A DNA stretch of 25,650 nt from CAZKUN01 sp964555935 (GTDB lineage: Bacteria; Armatimonadota; Zipacnadia; Zipacnadales; VGFC01): positions 1 to 25,650 of the forward strand of contig CAZKUN010000127.1 of assembly GCA_964555935.1 (NCBI GenBank), given 5' to 3'. Position 1 is the stretch's first letter; the number at the start of each line of letters is the position of its first letter. Position numbers and translations under genes: made by a program. Under the pieces are notes generated by a model that worked only from the letters and a program-made list of their open reading frames with translations, searched no databases and was not told the origin of the DNA. Below are positions 7,567 to 15,021 of this stretch, in pieces.

Positions 7567-8345
7567 GGCCCCGAAATGCGTTCCTGGCGGTGATGGCGGC
7601 GCTGTTCGTCGCCTTCATCACGCTGCCACTGGTCTGCATGATCGCCCAGGTCTCCTGGGCAGACCTGGCCAAGTCGCTCCGCGACCCTCTCGTCATCAAG
7701 GCCCTCTGGTTGACGGCCGAAACCTCGTGTATCTCGGTGGTCATCATGGTCATCATCGGGACGCCAGTTGCGTATCTGCTGGCCAGGCGCGAATTCCGCG
7801 GCAAAAATATCCTCGATGCTCTGGTCGATCTGCCGCTGACGCTGCCCCCCGTGGTTGCCGGCATCGCGCTCCTGATGACGTTCTCGCCCCTAATGGGCCC
7901 CTTCAGGAACATTATGCGAGACTGGAACATCGAGGTCGTCTTCACTAGCGCCGCGGTTATCATCGCCCAGGTATTCGTCGCCGCCGGCTTCTACATCAAG
8001 GCCGCTCGGGCCGGCTTTGAGGCAGTCGACGAGTCGCTCGTGCGAGCGTCGCTGGTGCTGGGCGCGTCGCGCCTGCGCACGTTCATTCGCGTAACGTTGC
8101 CGCTGGCGTCCGGGGGCCTGTTCACGGGCATCATCCTGGCCTGGGCGCGGGCTGCCGGAGAGTTCGGCGCGACCATCGCGTTCGCTGGGAATCTGCCTGG
8201 GACCACGCAAACCGTCTCGCTCGCCGTCTTCACAGGCATCAACCGCAGCCTGACCGCGGGCCTGACGCTTGCCACGATCATGCTCGCGTTCTCATTCGCC
8301 GTGCTGCTGTCGGCGCGTATTCTCCTGAAACGGAGCCCCGTGTAG
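7551..8345 (+). CDS. modB: Molybdate ABC transporter permease
   Basis: Inner-membrane channel subunit of the molybdate importer, 264 aa, with about six hydrophobic segments beginning FLAVMAALFVAFITLPLVCM. The BPD-transport EAA loop that docks to ModC is present near residues 160-185 (SLVRASLVLGASRLRTFIRV, then TLPLASGGLFTG), followed by the family phrase WARAAGEFGATI. Length and order match ModB/CysT-type permeases. Start is the ATG at 7551 inside the end of modA; no clear Shine-Dalgarno precedes it (a C-rich run), so translation is probably coupled to modA. Its TAG shares one base with the GTG of modC. Confidence 0.95.
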   Translation: MDPRLRPRNAFLAVMAALFVAFITLPLVCMIAQVSWADLAKSLRDPLVIKALWLTAETSCISVVIMVIIGTPVAYLLARREFRGKNILDALVDLPLTLPPVVAGIALLMTFSPLMGPFRNIMRDWNIEVVFTSAAVIIAQVFVAAGFYIKAARAGFEAVDESLVRASLVLGASRLRTFIRVTLPLASGGLFTGIILAWARAAGEFGATIAFAGNLPGTTQTVSLAVFTGINRSLTAGLTLATIMLAFSFAVLLSARILLKRSPV

Positions 8346-9403
8346 TGCTTGAGGTCGACATCCGCAAGAACCTGCGCGAGTTTAAGGTCGACATCGCCTT
8401 CAAGGTTGATGCCGGCGATACCCTCGTGCTGATTGGCCCATCCGGCTCGGGCAAGACCAGCATTCTGGGGATGATCGCCGGCCTGCTGGACCCGGATGAG
8501 GGGCGGATCGTCGTGGATGGGCGCGTGTTGTACGACTCGGCAGAGCGCACCAACGTGCCGCCTGAGCAGCGCCACCTCGGTTACGTCCTCCAGGAGTACG
8601 CGCTCTTCCCCCACATGACGGTCCGCAAGAATGTCCATTACGGCATGCGCGCCCGGCGGCGTTCGCGCGAGGAGATCGAGCGACAGGCTGCGACGACGCT
8701 GGAGATGCTGGGCATCTCACACCTCGCCGACATCCGCCCAAAGCACACCTCCGGCGGCGAGAGACAGCGCGTCGCCCTCGCCCGCGCCATCGCGGCGGGA
8801 GGGGACGTGTTGCTGCTGGACGAGCCTCTCGCCGCGCTTGACGCCCAGACCAGACAGAACGCGCGTGGCGACTTACGCCGGGTCGTTGAATCGGTCGGCG
8901 CCGCGTCGATCTTCGTGACCCACGATTACGTCGATGCCCTCGCATTCGGGGATACCATCTGCGTGATGGATCGGGGCGAGGTCATCCAGATGGGTTCGCA
9001 GCAGGATCTCCTGCTCCGTCCGAAGGCCAAGTTCGTGGCCGAGTTCATGGGCGTCAACTTCATCCATGGCGTGGCGAGGGAAATCGATGGCGGAACGACG
9101 GTGGTTGACGTGAACGGCGTGCAGATACGCGCGGCACTCGACGAGCCGGGCGAGGTCTTCCTGGCGTTCTCACCAGCCGACGTCACGCTGAGCCTCGAGC
9201 CGTCTGACAGCTCCGCCCAGAACGTGCTCCAGGCCACTGTGACAGCGCTCCTGCAGCTCGGGGGCCGGATCCGCGTGGATCTGGACGCGGGCGTCCCGCT
9301 TGTCGCGGAGATCACCAAGGAATCCGTCTCGCGGATGGGACTGGAGGTCGGGAGTAGCGTCTTCGCGAGCTTCAAGGCGACGGCGATCGAAGCATACCGT
9401 TAG
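8345..9403 (+). CDS. modC: Molybdate ABC transporter ATP-binding protein
   Basis: Cytosolic ATPase that powers molybdate uptake; 352 aa. Walker A GPSGSGKT (residues 31-38), Q-loop YVLQEYALFPH (about 80-90), signature TSGGERQ (135-141), Walker B VLLLDE (155-160), D-loop AALD and H-loop His193 (IFVTHDYVDAL). After residue about 230 comes a regulatory C-terminal region ending in a single Mop/TOBE domain (VLQATVTALLQLGGRIRVDL), the molybdate-binding module used for trans-inhibition in this family. GTG start at 8345 overlaps the modB stop by one base. The end overlaps the convergent acyltransferase gene by 4 bp. Confidence 0.95.
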   Translation: MLEVDIRKNLREFKVDIAFKVDAGDTLVLIGPSGSGKTSILGMIAGLLDPDEGRIVVDGRVLYDSAERTNVPPEQRHLGYVLQEYALFPHMTVRKNVHYGMRARRRSREEIERQAATTLEMLGISHLADIRPKHTSGGERQRVALARAIAAGGDVLLLDEPLAALDAQTRQNARGDLRRVVESVGAASIFVTHDYVDALAFGDTICVMDRGEVIQMGSQQDLLLRPKAKFVAEFMGVNFIHGVAREIDGGTTVVDVNGVQIRAALDEPGEVFLAFSPADVTLSLEPSDSSAQNVLQATVTALLQLGGRIRVDLDAGVPLVAEITKESVSRMGLEVGSSVFASFKATAIEAYR

Positions 9404-10552
9404 ACCCTCACGAAGAGCCGTTTCCGATACAGGCCGAATAGGATGAGCCACCAGACGAGGACGTATATCGCCGTGTAGATCCACCCTCCGCCGATCTCAC
9501 CCGCCACGCTGACGTAGTAGTTGCGCAGAGCCTCATCAACGGGGATCGTCAGCCCCTCGGCGACTTCCCACGTCCACACCCTCAGGATGTGGACCTTCAA
9601 CCAAGATCGGCACCACGTACGCGACGATGGCGTTCGATCCGAGCACGACCAGCGGATAGCTCCACGCGCGCCAGCCCTTCACGTCCGTGATCAGGTAGAG
9701 CAATCCAAGCGCCAGCGTCGCCCATCCACCCGTGAAGAGCACGTATGGAGCCGTCCAAAGGGCTTTGCTGAACGCCAGGTCGAAGCTCCAGAGCCAACCC
9801 GCGGCGACCATCGCGATCCCGCTGACCAGCAGGACCTCAGCCTTCCGGATAGGCGACATGCGGTCGGCGCGCAGGACATCACCAAGGACCGATCCGATGA
9901 TGACCAGCGCGGACGTCGGAATGACCGAGGTCAGCCCCCACAGATGCAGCGGCTGGAGGTACACCTCGTTGAGATGCCGGATCGGGTTCGATTCCGGCGT
10001 CAACACTCCCACTTCGGCGCCCGGCGCCGGCACGTAGCGCAGGACGGCCCAATGAGCGACAAGAAACGCCGTCGCGATGATGAGCCGACGTTCGAGCGGC
10101 GCGCCGTGAAGTAACGCGGCCATCGCGTAGGCCAGACCGATGATCTGCAGGACCCCAAGTTGAAAGACGGGCTTGCCCGCCAGGCTTGAGTCGATCAGGC
10201 ACCCAAGCAACACCAGCACGACGCACCGGAACAGGATACGCAGGCTGAACCGCCACGACGGCAGATTCCGCTCGCGGTAATGCGCCGCCGAGAATGGCAC
10301 CGCCAATCCGACGATCAACAGGAACCACGGGAAGACGAGATCCGCGATGGTGATGCCTTCGCCCCATCCGGCATGGCGAAGCTGCGTCGGCGTGAGTTTC
10401 CCCAGGACCATGTTGTTGACGATCAACATGCCCAGGATCGTCAGCCCACGCAGCGCGTCCAGCGAGACCAGTCGCTTCCCGGTCTTCGCGCCATCGCGAA
10501 TGTCAGCCGACAGCAGTGCGTCGACTGTCCGATCGTCTAGCGGATTGAGCAA
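9400..10552 (-). pseudogene. HGSNAT-like (DUF5009/DUF1624) membrane acyltransferase, frameshifted near the C-terminus
   Basis: A multi-pass membrane protein related to heparan-alpha-glucosaminide N-acetyltransferase and the bacterial DUF5009/DUF1624 proteins, thought to transfer acyl groups across the membrane to sugars. The N-terminus has the hallmark SLDALRGLTILGMLIVNN, then GEGITIADLVFPWFLLIVGL with the conserved aDlvFPwFl; about ten hydrophobic segments follow. The frame reading from 10552 goes off-family after NAIVAYVVPILV and stops at 9536. The neighbouring frame continues the protein as KVHILRVWTWEVAEG and ends with two membrane helices at TAA 9400. Removing one A of the pair at 9599-9600 joins the frames as PILV-KVHIL and gives 383 aa, so one extra base (mutation or assembly error) explains the break. 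TTG start at 10550-10552 has AGGAG 7 nt upstream. Confidence 0.8.
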
Positions 10553-10574
10553 CGGTGCGCTCCTGGCAGACCTC

Positions 10575-10594
10575 GTCGGAGTCTCGGCTCCGAC
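10575..10594 (-). terminator. Short hairpin between two minus-strand genes, possible terminator
   Basis: Arms 10575-10581 and 10588-10594 form a 7-bp GC-rich stem with a 6-nt loop, 70-90 bp after the stop of the secreted protein gene and just upstream of the acyltransferase gene. No T-tract follows, so the call is weak; it could also be an mRNA leader structure. Confidence 0.3.
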
Positions 10595-10666
10595 TTCCGT
10601 GGCAGTGGTGTGGATTCACAACGCCCGGCGGAGGGATTGCATTCCAGCGAAGGGGCCGACACTCCT

Positions 10667-12043
10667 CTACCGCACATCGCTTCCGAGAGCCTCGACGAGA
10701 TCCATTTGGCGGCTGAGAGGGGTGTTAAGAAGGCTGCGAGTGAGCGAGTGTGGGTCGGGAAGGTCGAGGGCCTCATCGAAGGTCGACGCGCCCGAGCGAA
10801 GGCTGTGGATGATGCGGCTGAAAGCCGGGGCGAGCTGATCGACCTGATCCACGGGCGCCCGAGTCAGCGTCAGGATCGCCGCGCCCTCCGGCTCATCTAT
10901 CGTGACCGCGCTGACCCAGATCGCGTATTCGCGACCGTCGACCTCCTGGTGCCACGCCATCAGGACGGCGCGGTCGCTCGCGTTAACATCACCAAGCGGC
11001 GCGGCGTCACCAAAATGCGCGAGCAACTCAGCCGCGAAGGCGAAGGTCGCCTCGTGAAGCGACATGCGGCCGGCGCGCGCGTCCTCGGGCAAGACCGCCG
11101 TGCAGACAATCGCCCCCGAGTCAGGCAGCGCCGCGAGTTCAAGCACGTCGCTCGGAGCGTCACCGAAGATCGCGATGTCGATCAGCGCCCACCCCGTCGC
11201 CATGATCTCGTTCGGCAGCGTCCCGTAACGCGCCGGCCAATCATCAGGAAACTCCAGCGCGAAGAGATCGTCCGGATGCTCCCACGTCGCGACCTTGCCG
11301 CCAAACGGGGCGGGCAGGAGCGGCTTCGGGACCCCAAACAGATCGGCGAGATTGAGCTTGAAGTTGGTGCGAGCCTCCAGCCCAGCTTGCTCGTACTCGA
11401 CCTGCACCCAATAAAGCGTGTGTTCCATGTGCTGAAGCAGCATGCGGTCGCCCGGCGCGGCGCGCGTGTACTGGCCGGCTACGATGTTGGCAAGGTCATC
11501 CCGCTCGACCTCGGTCAGCTCGACCAACTGGCCCGTCGCCTCCGAGGCGAGCCACTCAAACAGCGCCATCATCGCCTCGACGGAGGTCCGACGCAGCGGC
11601 GGATCACCAGGCATGAGGATCGGACTGCGCGCGCTCCAAAGATCGCCAATTAACTCGGAGATCGGACCGTCGGCGTGTCTGTCGGCGAGCTGCAGGAAAC
11701 TATCGCGAACGCTCAGTCGATGGATCTCGCGGGCCGCCCCCTCAACCGCGTCAATCCGCGCCGACAGCACTTTCGCCTCCGCAAGCATCGACAGCGGCAA
11801 ACCGGCCTCGCCCGCGCGCTCCGAGATAGTGCCCTGCAGCGCCTGCCCTTGCCGTTTGGAGAGATTCGCGTCGAAGGCGAACTCCACCAGCCGCGCCAAG
11901 GCATCGGCGTCGGACTGACGGATAGCGGGCGGCCCAGTTGCGAGCACAGGGTCGTCGCCGGGCGCTTGCGCGACAGCGCCCGCGAAGGTTGAGGCGAGAC
12001 AAGCAATAGAGTATGCTAAGACAAACGCGGAAGGCTTCTTCAT
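10667..12043 (-). CDS. Secreted protein of unknown function
   Basis: A 458-aa predicted exported protein that I do not recognise as a named family. Residues 1-27 form a Sec signal peptide (MKKPSAFVLAYSIACLAST, then FAGAVAQA). Residues about 30-220 are largely helical, with many Ala/Leu/Glu. From about 235 the pattern (LFALEFPDDWPARYGTLP, then IVCTAVLPEDA, AAELLAHFGDAAP, YAIWVSAVTI, and a final IIHSLRSG) resembles PsbP/DUF1795-like stress or lipid-binding folds, in which a beta-sheet core ends in an Ser-Leu/Arg helix; this is only a fold guess. The ATG at 12041-12043 is chosen over an in-frame GTG at 12064 because it gives a canonical signal peptide; neither has a good ribosome site. It is divergent from the polyol operon and 114 bp upstream of the acyltransferase gene. 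Confidence 0.75.
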   Translation of the reverse strand: MKKPSAFVLAYSIACLASTFAGAVAQAPGDDPVLATGPPAIRQSDADALARLVEFAFDANLSKRQGQALQGTISERAGEAGLPLSMLAEAKVLSARIDAVEGAAREIHRLSVRDSFLQLADRHADGPISELIGDLWSARSPILMPGDPPLRRTSVEAMMALFEWLASEATGQLVELTEVERDDLANIVAGQYTRAAPGDRMLLQHMEHTLYWVQVEYEQAGLEARTNFKLNLADLFGVPKPLLPAPFGGKVATWEHPDDLFALEFPDDWPARYGTLPNEIMATGWALIDIAIFGDAPSDVLELAALPDSGAIVCTAVLPEDARAGRMSLHEATFAFAAELLAHFGDAAPLGDVNASDRAVLMAWHQEVDGREYAIWVSAVTIDEPEGAAILTLTRAPVDQVDQLAPAFSRIIHSLRSGASTFDEALDLPDPHSLTRSLLNTPLSRQMDLVEALGSDVR

Positions 12044-12225
12044 GTGTAGTACTTGACGCCTCACGTAGCACTTTGGTTCGGCCCCGCCGACTTCCAGACG
12101 GCCCTAGTTCGCCTGTGGAGGCGCGCTCCCCTTCGGGGGAGGGACCAAGTTTCGCCTGGCGAATAGTTCGGGCGCAAGCGCCGTGTTTTGCATAGTTACC
12201 GCCATTTGAGAGCGCGAGGCACCGG
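12044..12225. promoter_or_regulatory. Divergent intergenic region with clustered inverted repeats
   Basis: The 182-bp gap between the secreted-protein gene and the polyol operon holds three inverted repeats within 60 bp: a 6-bp stem closing a TTCG tetraloop (12126-12141, a C(UUCG)G loop in RNA), a near-perfect palindrome TTCGCC-T-GGCGAA (12151-12163), and GGCGC-AA-GCGCC (12171-12182). The palindrome is of a size expected for a repressor operator; the first is of the kind found in RNA leaders. A convincing -10/-35 pair could not be picked for either direction, and no regulator gene is adjacent. Confidence 0.45.
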
Positions 12226-12987
12226 ATGATGATGACGAAAGTTATTGACGAATTGGTTTCGTTGTCACAACGGCTGGGCGATCCGGCGAAGCAGTACATC
12301 ATCCTCGGCGAGGGCAACACCTCCGCGAAGGCCGACGACGAGAGCTTCTTCGTCAAAGCCAGCGGGATGGAACTCGCGACGATCGGCCCGGATGGCTTCT
12401 GCCAGGTCTACTTCAAGCCCGTGCATGACATCCTCATGGGCGGCGAACTCACCGATGATCAGATAAAGCAGGCGCTCGGCGAAGCGATGGTGCACGGCTC
12501 GCTGCTGAGGCCCTCCGTCGAGACGGTCCTGCACGCCCAACTCCTCAACATGCCCGACGTCACGTACATCGCGCACACGCACCCGCAGTCGGTGCTGCAA
12601 CTTCTCTGCGCGAAGGACGTGCTGGACATCATCGCGGGACGCATCTTCCCCGACGAGATCGTGTGCTGCGGGATCGCGCCGATCTTCGTGCCGTACACCG
12701 ACCCGGGCTTGCCGCTCGCCAAGGCAGTTCACGAGGCGACGCACGAGTATGTCGACACTTACGGCGAGCGCCCCAAGTCCGTGCTGATGCAGAACCACGG
12801 GCTGATCGCTCTCGGCGACAGCCCCAAGCAATGCGAAGCCATCACCGCGATGTGGGTGAAGGTCGCGCACGTCCTCCGCGGGACGATGGCGCTGGGCGGC
12901 CCAAACTTCCTCACCCCCGAGAACGTGGCGCGCATCCACACGCGCCCGGACGAGGAGTACCGGCGCAAGATCATCGGCGGAAGGTAA
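12226..12987 (+). CDS. Class II aldolase/adducin family protein, probable sugar-phosphate aldolase
   Basis: Zinc-dependent retro-aldol cleavage (or decarboxylation/epimerisation) of a phosphorylated sugar, in the family of L-fuculose-1-P and L-rhamnulose-1-P aldolases. 253 aa. The phosphate-binding segment is LGEGNTSAKADDESFFVKAS with the substrate GNTS and SG motifs. The catalytic acid/ligand set is visible: Glu99 (SVETVLH), the HxH pair His117/His119 (IAHTHPQSV) and His191 (MQNHGLIALG). It begins with three consecutive ATGs; GAGG 6 nt before the first supports 12226. First gene of the operon; the next gene starts 22 bp downstream. Together with the sorbitol-6-P-dehydrogenase-like SDR, it most likely cleaves a ketose phosphate to triose units; the exact substrate is inference. 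Confidence 0.9.
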   Translation: MMMTKVIDELVSLSQRLGDPAKQYIILGEGNTSAKADDESFFVKASGMELATIGPDGFCQVYFKPVHDILMGGELTDDQIKQALGEAMVHGSLLRPSVETVLHAQLLNMPDVTYIAHTHPQSVLQLLCAKDVLDIIAGRIFPDEIVCCGIAPIFVPYTDPGLPLAKAVHEATHEYVDTYGERPKSVLMQNHGLIALGDSPKQCEAITAMWVKVAHVLRGTMALGGPNFLTPENVARIHTRPDEEYRRKIIGGR

Positions 12988-13009
12988 CCGCGCCAACAGA
13001 GGTGCAGGC

Positions 13010-13273
13010 ATGGATGACCGGAAACGGCGGGCGTTGGTTGATGTCATCGTTGATCGGTACTTGCCGCGATGCGCCGTGGCCCGACGCGACCTCATGAGAG
13101 TCGGCCTCGACGGGCTTCAGCGGGCTGAGGAGAAGTTCGATCCGGCGAGCGGCACCGACTTCGCCGAGTATTCCTTATGGTGGGTGAAACAGGCCATCAC
13201 GCGTGAGATCGCCGAACACCGGTCAGACCCGCTCAAGCCGTTTGAACCGCAATACCCCACGAGCGACAACTGA
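13010..13273 (+). CDS. Stand-alone sigma70 region 2-like mini-protein
   Basis: An 87-aa protein that aligns by eye with regions 2.1-2.4 of primary sigma factors and nothing else. Residues 25-45 (RRDLMRVGLDGLQRAEEKFDP) match the core-binding dLiqeGniGLlrAvekFDp segment. Residues 51-68 (FAEYSLWWVKQAITREIA) match region 2.3-2.4, fStYAtWWIrQAItRaIa. Tyr54, Trp57, Trp58, Gln61 and Thr64 occupy the places of E. coli RpoD Tyr430, Trp433, Trp434, Gln437 and Thr440, which melt and read the -10 element. Regions 1, 3 and 4 are absent, and the protein ends soon after in QYPTSDN. The ATG has AGAGG 7-8 nt upstream, and it sits cleanly between two metabolic genes (22 and 32 bp gaps), so it looks like a real gene rather than a fragment. 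Precedent: RsoA of Bacillus subtilis is a region-2-like partner of the SigO region-4 protein. Confidence 0.75.
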   Translation: MDDRKRRALVDVIVDRYLPRCAVARRDLMRVGLDGLQRAEEKFDPASGTDFAEYSLWWVKQAITREIAEHRSDPLKPFEPQYPTSDN

Positions 13274-13305
13274 CGCAAAGTACATCAGCTATTAGGAAGG
13301 GACTC

Positions 13306-15018
13306 ATGCCTACAATCGAAGATTATCGCGCCGGCACGATGCCGCTGCCGGACAAGAACCTCGCGTGGCAACTGACCGGGACTGGCCTTGAGAACTTCGG
13401 CATCAACGGGACCGTATCCGAACTGCCGCTCGAGGCCCCCAAAGCGGGCGAGCTGCTGTGCCGCATCGACGCCGCCGGCCTCTGCTTCTCAGATATCAAG
13501 GTCCTCACGCTCGGGGCCGACCACCCGCGCATCGCCGGCCGAGACCTGGTCGCCGATCCCGTCGTCATGGGGCACGAGGTCGCCATCACCGTCGTGAAGA
13601 TCGGCGAGGGCCTCGAAGGCGACTACAGCATAGGCGACCGCTTCGTAGTCCAAGCCGACATCTACTACAAGGGCGAGGGGCTCGCGTTCGGCTACGCGTT
13701 GGCCGGCGCTCTCCAGCAGTACGTCACGATCGGCAAGGAGATCATCGACGGAGACGATGGCAGTTACATCATCCCCGTCTCCGATGCCACTGGCGACGCC
13801 GAGTCAGCTCTGTGCGAACCATGGGCGTGTGTCGAGTGCTCCTATGGCGCCACCCATCGCACGACCCTCAAGGAGGGCGGCACGGCGATGATCGTCGCTC
13901 TGGGCGGCGGCGATTGCTCAGACCTCACCTTGGGTCGGCTTGCCGAAGGCCCGTGGCCGGCGAAAGCTGTCGTTGCCGGACTGCCCGACGGCCTCAAGGA
14001 CGTCATCGCGGCCAACGTCGGCGAGGTCGAGCAGGTCGCCTGCCAGGCTTGCGCCCTCGGAACGGGCTACGAATATGACGATATCATCCTCATCGGCGAC
14101 CACGAGGCGGAGACGGTAGAGGCGGCGGGCAAGGCTCTCGCGAAGAGCGGAATTCTGTGCCAGATCCGCTCGACGCCCCTCTCGCGCTCCGTCGAGATCG
14201 ACGTCGGCCGGATTCACTACGACGACACCCACTACCTTGGCGCGACCGGCCCGGACGTCGCCGCCGGGTATGCCAGCCGCAACTCCGACATCAGGTCCGG
14301 CGGCAAGACCTGGTACATCGGCGCGGGCGGGCCGATGGGACAAATGCACGTTCAGCGGGCCTGCGAGGACGCGACCGGTCCAGCGCTCGCGCTCTGCACG
14401 GATGTCGACAACGACCGTCTCGGCACGATCCCTGCCCGCTACGGCGCGGCGGCCGAGGAGACGGGCACGAATCTCCTCTGCATCAACCCCACCGAGATGT
14501 CGCCCGACGAGTTCAATGCCAAGGCCGACGAACTCGCGCCGGAGGGCTTCGATGACATCGTCGTGCTGGCCCCCGTCGCCGTGCTCATCAGCGGCGCGAT
14601 GGACAAGATGGGCCAGGACGGCGTGCTCAACATCTTCGCCGGGCTCGCCCGCGGAACGATGGCCACGCTCGACATGTCCGGCACGTTCCTGAAGGGCGTC
14701 CGCCTGACGGGCACGTCCGGCTCGTCGATCCAGGATTTCGAATTCACGCTCGGCAAGACCGAGCGCAAGGAACTCGGACCGAACGGCTCGGTGGCAGCCA
14801 TCGGCGGGCTGTCGTCAGCTAAGGACGGGCTCCAGGCTGTCAAGGATGGCGCCTTCGCCGGCAAGGTCATCATCTACACTCAGATCGAGGAGCTTGCCCT
14901 CACGGCCCTCGAAGACCTGAATAACGTGCTGCCCGATGTCGCCGCGAAACTCGGGCCGCGTGACGCGTGGACCAATGAAGCCGAGGTGGCTCTCATCGAG
15001 CACTTCCTGCGAGGCTAA
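13306..15018 (+). CDS. Oversized zinc-dependent medium-chain dehydrogenase, sorbose-1-phosphate-reductase-like
   Basis: A probable NAD(P)-dependent polyol/ketose-phosphate oxidoreductase. 570 aa compared with about 340-420 for usual medium-chain dehydrogenases. The N-terminal GroES-like catalytic domain has the zinc ligand Cys60 (AAGLCFSDIKVL), the GHE motif His90-Glu91 (VVMGHEVAI) and Cys170-Glu171 (SALCEPWACVECSYG). Two Rossmann-like halves then follow: residues about 180-330, with a degenerate glycine motif (MIVALGGGDC) and the MDR-type closing phrase VGRIHYDDTHYLGATGPD; and residues about 335-515, with a good GAGGPMGQMHV motif and its own closing LTGTSGSSIQDFEF. The dehydrogenase thus seems to carry a duplicated coenzyme domain. 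ATG 13306 is preceded by AGGAAGGG. It ends 3 bp before the HEPN-like gene. The operon context suggests oxidation or reduction of a hexitol or ketohexose phosphate. Confidence 0.85.
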   Translation: MPTIEDYRAGTMPLPDKNLAWQLTGTGLENFGINGTVSELPLEAPKAGELLCRIDAAGLCFSDIKVLTLGADHPRIAGRDLVADPVVMGHEVAITVVKIGEGLEGDYSIGDRFVVQADIYYKGEGLAFGYALAGALQQYVTIGKEIIDGDDGSYIIPVSDATGDAESALCEPWACVECSYGATHRTTLKEGGTAMIVALGGGDCSDLTLGRLAEGPWPAKAVVAGLPDGLKDVIAANVGEVEQVACQACALGTGYEYDDIILIGDHEAETVEAAGKALAKSGILCQIRSTPLSRSVEIDVGRIHYDDTHYLGATGPDVAAGYASRNSDIRSGGKTWYIGAGGPMGQMHVQRACEDATGPALALCTDVDNDRLGTIPARYGAAAEETGTNLLCINPTEMSPDEFNAKADELAPEGFDDIVVLAPVAVLISGAMDKMGQDGVLNIFAGLARGTMATLDMSGTFLKGVRLTGTSGSSIQDFEFTLGKTERKELGPNGSVAAIGGLSSAKDGLQAVKDGAFAGKVIIYTQIEELALTALEDLNNVLPDVAAKLGPRDAWTNEAEVALIEHFLRG

Positions 15019-15021
15019 ACC

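Noticed and set aside
12168..12205. Possible promoter TTCGGG, 18 nt, CATAGT before the aldolase gene
   Set aside because: Both boxes are poor; it may be correct but the sequence alone does not support it.
12265..13095. Minus-strand open frame of 276 codons over the aldolase and sigma-like genes
   Set aside because: Antisense to two genes with clear family motifs; it resembles the reverse-frame composition of GC-rich coding DNA.
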